64,000 nucleotides of DNA from positions 1-64,000 of the forward strand of contig NZ_AOIT01000029.1 of the NCBI RefSeq assembly GCF_000337475.1. Direction: 5' to 3'. Of the stretch, positions 53,098-60,406 are shown one piece after another. The translations under genes and the position numbers were made by a program. The DNA is from Natrinema limicola JCM 13563. GTDB lineage: Archaea; Halobacteriota; Halobacteria; Halobacteriales; Natrialbaceae. A model generated the notes under the pieces. It was not told the origin of the DNA. It did not search any database and worked only from the letters and a program-made list of their open reading frames with translations. Position 1 is the first letter of the stretch. Each line of letters starts with the position of its first letter.

Positions 53098-55320
53098 ATG
53101 GCTCCGCCGCCCACCCTCGAGGGACCCTGCAAGCTCCTCCCCGCGCCCGCACCCGGGAGCGACGTCTTCGCGGCCGTCGCTTCGGAGTACGCTGCGCTCG
53201 CCGACGAGTATGGCCCACGCAACGTGTTAGTCTTGAAACGGCACCCGACGGGTCTCGAGTCGCTGACCGAGGCGCTGGCCGATGCCGATCTCTCGCGGGC
53301 CGACGGGGGGCCTCGCTCGCCCCGCGTCGAGTCGCTCCCGGAACACGCCTCGAAGACCATCGAGGAGTACGATCCGACACTGGACCGCCTCGAGTACGAG
53401 GAACGGATCGAACTCATTTCGCTGGTAATCGACGGCGCGAACCGTTCGGTTCCGGACTACCTCGAGCGGGCGGCCGCCCACGAGAGCTTTACGCGCGACG
53501 TGGGACAACTGCTGCTCGCGGCGACCCGCCAGCGGATTCGCCGCGACGAGCTGGACGACCCCCACGACTGCCTGGCCTTTTTGTACGCGATGAACGACCG
53601 CTTCCACGCGGAACTCGACGATCGGGGCTACGTCGAGCGGGCAGACGTGATCCCGCAGGCAGTCGACTTACTCGAGGCCGACGCCGACGGCCTTCGGACA
53701 CGCGTGACCGCCTCCTTCGACGCCGTCCTCGCCGTCGAGTTCGAGGAATATCGTCGGCTCGACCGCCGGTATCTCGCTGCGCTCACGCGCGACGCCGAGC
53801 TGGTCTGTCTCGGCGAACGCCACGCCAGCGTCGAGCGGACGCGCGTCGAACCCGGTTCGGTCGACGAGATCGCAGCCGACGCGGGGCTCGAGGTCGAACT
53901 GCTCGAGCCCGAGACAGTGCGCACAACGGACGCTCGGTCGCCACACCAGCCGATCGTGCGGTTTCTGGCGACCGGCGAGTCCCCGGAGCAACCCCCTGAC
54001 GCCGATTCGATGGGACGCGCACGACGCATCCGCACCGGAACCGCCCGCGAACAGGTTCGGGCGGTTGCCACCGAGATTCAGTCGCTGCGCGACCGCCACG
54101 GCTGGTCCTACGACGCGTTTGCCGTCGCCGCCCCACGGATCGAACGAGTTCCCGAGATCAGACGGCGACTCCGTGACGCCGGCGTCCCGACCGCCACGAT
54201 CGGGACCCCGTCGCTAGCTGAAGACCCCGCTGTGAACGAACTCTACGCCGTCGTCACGTGCCAGTGCGAACGGGAACGCGACGGCGACGCCCTCGAGCGA
54301 CTCGCGTCTGCCACGACACAGGGAGCGAGCGATCCGCGAGCCGCGTCGATCAACCGCCTTCGGGCCCGCGTCCCCGACTTTTCACCTGCCCTGCTCGCGG
54401 ACACCGCTGGCGCGAGCGTCCGGCGCTCGCTTGAGCGCTGGATCCACCGGACTGACCTGAAAGGCCGGATCGCCCGCGAGGAGGAATGGGTCGACGCCCG
54501 GGAGCAGTACGAGGGTATCCGTCGGGTACTCGAGATCGCCGACTTCGTCGAGGAGACCGACCTCGTCGGGCCGGACTGGCAGGGACTGCGCCGGATGCTT
54601 CGGCGGACGATCCGGTACGACGCACCCTACGTCCACGCAGTCGAGACGCGGCCGCCGACCGGTGGCGTCACCGTCTGTGCCATCGATGACCTGAAATACG
54701 ACTCGCGGAACGCGGTGTTCCTGCTCGATCTGATCGACGAGACCTATCCGGGCGAGCAGTTTCTCACGCAACTGTTCCCGCAGGCGTGGCTTCGGCAGAT
54801 GACTGCCTATCCGGCTGTCACCGATCCCTCCCTCGAGGCGATCACCGACACTTTCGCGACAGTCGACACCGCCGATGTCGGCGATCCCTTCGAGACGTAC
54901 CATGCCCAGCGCTCCCGCCGCCAGCTTGCACTCGGGGCCCGCGCTGCCGAGCGGGCCCTCTACTGTTGTTCCTACGAACGCGGTGCCGGTGGCCTGCGCC
55001 GGAGCTACGACGAATCCCGCTATCTGCAACTGATCGACGCAACGCCCGGACTCACGCTCGCGGACGTCGACGCGAGCGCCGGTGTGGCGATCCACGGTGA
55101 GACGAACGCCCTCGAGGCACTGCTCGCCCAGCCACGGGGCGAACTCGAGCGGGTGCTCCGGAAGGCCAGTACCGGCGGCGAGGCCGACCTCGGCGAGACA
55201 GAAGCGCTGTTCGAGGAGATTGCAGTCGTCCTCGAGGAGGGCGATGTCGATGCCGACCTCGCTGATGCGGTCCGGTCGCAGTTCGAGTTCGCCGCGGGTG
55301 AGGTGGTCCGCGATGACTGA
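53098..55320 (+). CDS. AddB/RecC-like inactivated SF1 helicase subunit
   Basis: 740 aa. The order of regions follows UvrD-type helicases, but the ATPase residues are gone. Near residues 18-28 APGSDVFAAV stands where a Walker A would be; near 208-225 VLAVEFEEYRRLDRRYL replaces the DEFQD Walker B. A helicase domain-2 region is visible (YDAFAVAAPRIERVPEIRRR, then LRDAGVPTATIG) with VTVCAIDDLKYDSRNAVFLL as a degraded motif V and YPGEQFL after it. Loss of both Walker motifs with fold retention is what RecC and AddB show. It overlaps the next gene by 8 nt. Function inferred from operon and pattern. Confidence 0.7.
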   Translation: MAPPPTLEGPCKLLPAPAPGSDVFAAVASEYAALADEYGPRNVLVLKRHPTGLESLTEALADADLSRADGGPRSPRVESLPEHASKTIEEYDPTLDRLEYEERIELISLVIDGANRSVPDYLERAAAHESFTRDVGQLLLAATRQRIRRDELDDPHDCLAFLYAMNDRFHAELDDRGYVERADVIPQAVDLLEADADGLRTRVTASFDAVLAVEFEEYRRLDRRYLAALTRDAELVCLGERHASVERTRVEPGSVDEIAADAGLEVELLEPETVRTTDARSPHQPIVRFLATGESPEQPPDADSMGRARRIRTGTAREQVRAVATEIQSLRDRHGWSYDAFAVAAPRIERVPEIRRRLRDAGVPTATIGTPSLAEDPAVNELYAVVTCQCERERDGDALERLASATTQGASDPRAASINRLRARVPDFSPALLADTAGASVRRSLERWIHRTDLKGRIAREEEWVDAREQYEGIRRVLEIADFVEETDLVGPDWQGLRRMLRRTIRYDAPYVHAVETRPPTGGVTVCAIDDLKYDSRNAVFLLDLIDETYPGEQFLTQLFPQAWLRQMTAYPAVTDPSLEAITDTFATVDTADVGDPFETYHAQRSRRQLALGARAAERALYCCSYERGAGGLRRSYDESRYLQLIDATPGLTLADVDASAGVAIHGETNALEALLAQPRGELERVLRKASTGGEADLGETEALFEEIAVVLEEGDVDADLADAVRSQFEFAAGEVVRDD

Positions 55321-56353
55321 CGCGGCGACCCGAGACGATTCGCTCACTGTCGACGGCCTCCGAACGTATCTCCACTGTCCGCGGCGGTACGAGTTCGCCC
55401 ACCGCCACGGGCTCGAGATGGGCGATGATAACACGGTCGCCGACCGGATCGCGCTCCTCAGAGCCGCGATCTGTGATGCGCTCCGAAGTGGGGAGACAGA
55501 CCCTGACGCACTCGAGCAGGTCGCCCGTGACCGGCTTGCGACGCGCTGGGACGAGTACGACGAGCGCTTTCACTCCGTCGCCCAGCGCCGCCACGAACGG
55601 CGGGTCCTTGAGGCGACGCTCGCTGCCTACGTCACGCAGGTTGGAACGGACCACGCCGCGGGGATCACACGGCTCGACGCCGCGGCGGCCCGCGGCGAAC
55701 TGATCGGGCCTGAATTGCCGCTCTCGAGGACGGTTTCGGTTCCGGAACCGAACGCTGCAGACGACGCGGATGCGGTACCGATCGATGCGACGGTCGACTA
55801 CGTCTCCGGCGACGGCTCGTCGCTCGTCGGCGTCCGGTTCGTTCCGACGCTCGGGTCGCTTGGCTGGCTCCGCTATCGGTCCGACTGGGAGGGCGACGTC
55901 GCCGACCGCTTTACCGACCACTTCGACGACGAGTCGGACGTGTTCGAGCCCGGTCCCGTCGGTGCACTCCTCGAGACTGCCGTCGTCCTCGACGGCCTTC
56001 GCGGGCTTCGAGATCGGCTCGGACTCGAGGATCGGACCTGTCGATACCTCCAGATCCCGCTTGCCGACAGGTCGGGACTGACGGTCAACTGGGTTCGGGA
56101 CGCGGTCGAGACGACCCTCGAGGTCGCCGATCTGACCGAGGTCTACGTCGACCACCACACGTTCGGCATGACCCACGAGCACCGAAACGGGACGGTCGAT
56201 AGCCGGCTGGCGGCGGTCGTTGCGGATCTGTGTTCGGGATCGTTCGATCCAGCCGACAGCTGGGATCGGATCGCGGAGCACGCCTGTCCCGACTGTGAGT
56301 ATACGGTCTGCTGCCAGGACCACATCGCAACGGAGGTGCGCTTCGATGGCTGA
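55313..56353 (+). CDS. RecB-like iron-sulfur nuclease-fold protein with degraded active site
   Basis: 346 aa. Cys22 (LRTYLHCPRRYEFAHRHG) and Cys325, Cys328, Cys333/334 (CPDCEYTVCC) match the one-plus-three cysteine pattern of AddB and Cas4 [4Fe-4S] nucleases. The first acidic position is present (VPIDATVDYV, near 157-165), but the following strand reads LVGVRFVP where D-Y-K or E-x-K should be. So the cluster fold may be kept for DNA binding while cleavage is lost. The start ATG lies 8 nt inside the previous gene and the end overlaps the next by 8 nt. It corresponds to the C-terminal part of AddB as a separate protein. Confidence 0.7.
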   Translation: MTDAATRDDSLTVDGLRTYLHCPRRYEFAHRHGLEMGDDNTVADRIALLRAAICDALRSGETDPDALEQVARDRLATRWDEYDERFHSVAQRRHERRVLEATLAAYVTQVGTDHAAGITRLDAAAARGELIGPELPLSRTVSVPEPNAADDADAVPIDATVDYVSGDGSSLVGVRFVPTLGSLGWLRYRSDWEGDVADRFTDHFDDESDVFEPGPVGALLETAVVLDGLRGLRDRLGLEDRTCRYLQIPLADRSGLTVNWVRDAVETTLEVADLTEVYVDHHTFGMTHEHRNGTVDSRLAAVVADLCSGSFDPADSWDRIAEHACPDCEYTVCCQDHIATEVRFDG

Positions 56354-59300
56354 GAGACCGCATCGAACCGACCGCGAGCACGATACGCTCGCACCCGTCG
56401 ACGAGATCGAGCCGAAGGGCAACCAGAAAGCGGTTATCGAGAGCCACACGGCCTGTACGTCCGTCGACGCCGGTGCGGGCACCGGGAAGACGACGACGAT
56501 GCTCGTTCGGCTCGAGCGCGCTATCGAGCGGGGTGACGTCGAGCCCGACGACGTGCTCGTGTTGACCTTCGCGAACGAGGCCGCCGCGAGCATCCGCGCG
56601 GCGGTCGCCGAACGGCTCGACCCTGACGCAGCGGCGGCGATCGACGTCTACACTTACCACTCGTTTTGTTATCGGCTCGTCCGGGAGTACGCCTACTATC
56701 TGGGCTACTCGCCCGAGTTCGAGGTCGTTACCGAGCGCAAACGCCGACGGCTCGTCGGCCGCCTGCTTGCGGACAACGACTACGGCTTCGCGACCGCGTC
56801 GAAACACGACGGTTCACCGGCCGATCTCACGGCTGCAGTCGACCAGTTCATCGGGACGATGAGTCAGGAGAACCTCACACCAGATGAGCTGCAGGCGGCG
56901 CTGCCGCCGGTGCGGACCCTCGAGCGCTGTCACGAGTTCGTCCTCTGGCTCGAGCGACGCGCCGACGAGACGCTCTCGTTCGACAACGAAGCGCTGCGGT
57001 ATTTCAACCGGGAGGAACACGTCGAACAGGCCCGCGAGTCGCTGATCGACTACGGGAAACTCGTCTCGTACTGTCGCGAGAAGATCGCGGAAGCGCCGGC
57101 GGCCTTCCGCGAGGCCGAGCTGGTTCGTGACGTCGATCGGTATCTCCGGGTGCTCCAGCAGTGTGTGACGAACACGATCGAGACGCTCTCGCTCGACGAC
57201 CCCACCACAAAACACCTGCCGCGGGCGTTGTTCGGCAACCAGATATGGGGGACAGCGACGAGCCGAATCGAACAGACGCCCTTCGGGCGGCTGAAACACT
57301 ACGTCGAGTTCCTTCGGCTGGCGCGTCACTATACCGATGTCTATGCGGACTACCACGACGCTCTCGACACAGCGGACGCGCTCGATTTCGACGAACTCGT
57401 TCGGACGGCGACCTGCCTGCTCGATGATGAAGCGATCACGGACGAGATCACGGACCAGTGGACGCAGGTCTACTGCGACGAGTTTCAGGACACCGACGAG
57501 ACGCAGTTTTCCCTGCTCACTGCACTCACGGACGGCTCCGATCGGCCGGACCTGCTCGCGATCGGCGACAAAGACCAGGCGATCTACGGCTGGCGTGGCA
57601 CCGACCGCGAGGGACTCGATCGGCTGGCTGATGCTTACGACGACCACGAGGCGATCGAACTCGAGCGTAATTTCCGCTCGCGACAGGAGATACTCGATCT
57701 GACGAACGCCTGTGACTACGGGCCACAGTCCTCGAAGACGCTGCGCGAGGACGGCCGAACGCGAGGCACCTACACCGAAGCTGATCCGCCGGACCGCGTC
57801 GTCAAGGTCGAAAGCGACGCGATCCCAGGATCGACGGCTGAGGGAGTCGCGACGACGGTCTCGCGGCTACTCAATGGTGCGGCTGCGAACGTCCCACAGC
57901 GCGAGCTGGGCGATATCGCAGTTATCGTCCGGACGAATCGCCATGCACAGGCGATCGCGGACGCCCTCCGTGACCAACAGCTCCCATACGAAATCTCCGG
58001 CTCGCCCCGTGGCGACGTTTTGCCCGGACTGCAAACGGTGCTGTCGTATCTCCGGGTCCTCGTCGACCCGGATGCCGATGCCCACCTCCGGCGCGTGTTG
58101 CTCGCCCGCTACCGGTTCACGGAAGACGATCTTGCGACGCTGCACGGACAGTCGGGATCGCTGCACGACGCCGTGATGGCCATCGACGCCGAGGTGCTCA
58201 CACAGCCCGATCGACTCGAGCGGGTTCGCGATCATCTCGAGCGACTCGAGCGATTTCGGGATGTCTACCCGCTGGCGGGCTTTCTGCGCCGGTTCCGGGA
58301 CCTGACCCGAATCGAGTGGTTCTGTACGAGCGAGGAGCGAGCCGAGTTCGATCGCATCGAGCGGTTCGTCGAGGCCTACGACACCGACGGGGTCATCCAG
58401 TCGCTATCGATCGAATTCGTCGACGCGCTTGCCGAGACGCTTCAGGGCGGCGACAGCGATCGAACCCGCGGAACGCGATCCGCCGACAGCGTCGACGTGA
58501 TGACGGTCCATCAGGCCAAGGGCCTCGAGTTCGATACGGTCTTGGTTCCGTATCTCTCGGACGAGGAGTGGTGTGTCGACGGCGATTACGTCGAGCGAGC
58601 CCGCCACCGGCTGTTGACCGCCGCGCTCGATGACGACGTTGACTCTCCGCTTTGTGCGGATCTGGCTGCCGAGACGGTCGGTGAGGAGTGGCGAGTGCTT
58701 CACGTTGCGCTCACGCGCGCCGAGAACCACCTGTTCCTGTTCGGCTCGGAGTATGCCTACGACGGCGACGAGACCGAACTCGCGGTGTCGACTGCCGACG
58801 CCTGTCTGGCCGACGATATCGAGTGGTCGATAGCTGGTCGGCGGATGGATCTGTGGGCGTCGCTGACCGAAAGCTTCGAGCGGGTGCGTGAGATCTACCC
58901 CGAGACGGTCGTCGATCGAACCGACGAAATCGCCGCCTCGGCCAGTGAGAATCCGGGGACGATCACCTACTATGCTGACTACGGCGACCGGCCGGTCGAA
59001 CCCCTCGAGACGCGCGAGGCGATCGAGACCGTCCACCGGCTGGGACGATTGCTCCGGGACGGCCAGTTGTTGCCGGCGGCCGACGCGGCGAGCGACGGTC
59101 GACTCGCGGCGGGCAACGACAGTGATGGGCCGGAGGGCGCGATTCGGGTTCCGGGCGGTCGCCAACTCTCTGCGCTGACGACCGAGACCGTTCGCTTCCC
59201 GGTCGAGACGCTCGCGTCCACGACGGAACTCCCGGTCGCGATGCGCCACAGCTACTCCGCGATAGACACCCACGAGACCTGTCCGCGGAAACACTACCTG

Positions 59301-60050
59301 GATCACGTCGTTCGGGCGATCGACGATCCACATCCCGCATCGGCGGCCGGCGGCGAAGCGACCGAGACGAACGGCGAACCGGTCCCAGTGACCGACGACC
59401 CGGCGTCACGAATCGTCGGCACCGTCTTCCACGACGTCGCCGAAGAGGCCTTCCATCGCGAGTACCACACCCGCGAGGCGTGGCGTGAGGCCGCAGTTCG
59501 ACAACTCACCGCGCGCGATTTGCTCGCCCACCGCGAGGCCGTCCTCGCCTGTATCGACCGCTACTTCGAGGCGAGCGCACCCGGTATCGATCGCCCGGTC
59601 GCCAACTGGGAGCCACTGGCTGCTGAGCTTCCCTTCTCGCTCGAGGACGTCGTCGGCGTGACGGGAGACGTGGTCGGGTACGTCGACTCGATCCGGCGAT
59701 TACCCGACGGCGGGCTGGCGGTCCTCGACTACAAGGCGACCACAGAACGGATCGCGCCCGACGACGCCGTCCAGCTCGCGCTCTACCTGCGTGCCTGTGC
59801 GGACCGGTTCGACGACCCGATCTCGGCAGCCGGCTACGTCTACGTCGGTGACGTCGACGGCCCTCGTGTCGACCTGTTCGAGCGCGACGCGCTCCCGTCG
59901 TGGAACGCGGTCCGAGAGACGCTCGCGGCAGTCGACGAGCCGTCGTTTCACGAGACGACACCGGGCGAGCACTGCCGGGGCTGTCCACACCGGTCGCTTG
60001 GCTGCGGGCCGGACGAGCACGCTCCCGGTCGTGAGGAGACGATCGACTGA
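56346..60050 (+). CDS. AddA-like UvrD-family helicase fused to an iron-sulfur RecB-type nuclease
   Basis: 1234 aa. The helicase is complete: Walker A DAGAGTGKTTTM (about 41-52), DEFQDTDETQF (near 378), ERNFRSRQEI, VMTVHQAKGLEFDTVLVPYL (near 717) and VALTRAENHLFLFG (near 787). The C-terminal nuclease has GTVFHDVAEEAF (near 1024), GDVVGYVDS and the catalytic LDYKATT (near 1126), then QLALYLRA. Cysteines at HETCPRKHYLDH (near 979) and CRGCPHRSLGC (near 1209-1219) give the AddB/Cas4-type cluster, normally absent from AddA. It should unwind and resect double-strand ends with the two upstream proteins. Confidence 0.88.
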   Translation: MAERPHRTDREHDTLAPVDEIEPKGNQKAVIESHTACTSVDAGAGTGKTTTMLVRLERAIERGDVEPDDVLVLTFANEAAASIRAAVAERLDPDAAAAIDVYTYHSFCYRLVREYAYYLGYSPEFEVVTERKRRRLVGRLLADNDYGFATASKHDGSPADLTAAVDQFIGTMSQENLTPDELQAALPPVRTLERCHEFVLWLERRADETLSFDNEALRYFNREEHVEQARESLIDYGKLVSYCREKIAEAPAAFREAELVRDVDRYLRVLQQCVTNTIETLSLDDPTTKHLPRALFGNQIWGTATSRIEQTPFGRLKHYVEFLRLARHYTDVYADYHDALDTADALDFDELVRTATCLLDDEAITDEITDQWTQVYCDEFQDTDETQFSLLTALTDGSDRPDLLAIGDKDQAIYGWRGTDREGLDRLADAYDDHEAIELERNFRSRQEILDLTNACDYGPQSSKTLREDGRTRGTYTEADPPDRVVKVESDAIPGSTAEGVATTVSRLLNGAAANVPQRELGDIAVIVRTNRHAQAIADALRDQQLPYEISGSPRGDVLPGLQTVLSYLRVLVDPDADAHLRRVLLARYRFTEDDLATLHGQSGSLHDAVMAIDAEVLTQPDRLERVRDHLERLERFRDVYPLAGFLRRFRDLTRIEWFCTSEERAEFDRIERFVEAYDTDGVIQSLSIEFVDALAETLQGGDSDRTRGTRSADSVDVMTVHQAKGLEFDTVLVPYLSDEEWCVDGDYVERARHRLLTAALDDDVDSPLCADLAAETVGEEWRVLHVALTRAENHLFLFGSEYAYDGDETELAVSTADACLADDIEWSIAGRRMDLWASLTESFERVREIYPETVVDRTDEIAASASENPGTITYYADYGDRPVEPLETREAIETVHRLGRLLRDGQLLPAADAASDGRLAAGNDSDGPEGAIRVPGGRQLSALTTETVRFPVETLASTTELPVAMRHSYSAIDTHETCPRKHYLDHVVRAIDDPHPASAAGGEATETNGEPVPVTDDPASRIVGTVFHDVAEEAFHREYHTREAWREAAVRQLTARDLLAHREAVLACIDRYFEASAPGIDRPVANWEPLAAELPFSLEDVVGVTGDVVGYVDSIRRLPDGGLAVLDYKATTERIAPDDAVQLALYLRACADRFDDPISAAGYVYVGDVDGPRVDLFERDALPSWNAVRETLAAVDEPSFHETTPGEHCRGCPHRSLGCGPDEHAPGREETID

Positions 60051-60092
60051 GCAGCAGCTATCGATTCGGCTCGCCGGATCGAGAACGGTTCG

Positions 60093-60236
60093 TTACTCCG
60101 CGTCGGACTCGTCCGGAAGGTGATCGACGCCGTACACCTGCATCACCTGCCGAATGTGAAAATCCTTCTCGCTTGGATCGTCGGTTTGTAACGCTTGCTC
60201 GAGGTGTTCTCTACAGTTATCGGATAGCTTCCTCAT
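60093..60236 (-). CDS. 47-aa protein, unknown
   Basis: Starts MRKLSDNCREHLEQALQTDD, then KDFHIRQVMQVYGVDHLPD and ends ESDAE. Helical, acidic and one Cys; the composition is protein-like and no competing reading frame is better. Lies between the convergent operon end and the folC-folP terminator region. Not recognised. Confidence 0.6.
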   Translation of the reverse strand: MRKLSDNCREHLEQALQTDDPSEKDFHIRQVMQVYGVDHLPDESDAE

Positions 60237-60381
60237 CCTCGCGTCGTGGTAGGGAACCGAGACACTAAACCTATATGATACCTAATACGTGTGGCGAGTG
60301 GCTATTACTGACGAGAACGGCCGTGCGAACGGAGGAACAACGGAGAGAGAAGTGGTGGATTACACAGCTTCGAGGAGAACG

Positions 60382-60401
60382 CCCACGACTGCAGTCGTGG
60401 G
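60382..60401. repeat. Perfect 20-bp palindrome resembling an IS200/IS605 end hairpin
   Basis: CCCACGACTG followed by CAGTCGTGGG. Haloarchaeal IS200/IS605 (tnpB) elements often end in an A/CCCACGACT...AGTCGTGGG hairpin, and flanking GAGAACG and AGTCGTCAC also resemble those ends. No transposase frame is present. It sits 6 nt beyond the folC-folP stop, so a terminator role is the alternative. Confidence 0.5.
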
Positions 60402-60406
60402 AGTCG

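Noticed and set aside
56280-56310. TATACGGTCTGCTGCC in the middle helicase-operon gene as an element end
   Set aside because: It encodes the conserved cysteine run YTVCC; the match to the element is by chance and no second arm follows.
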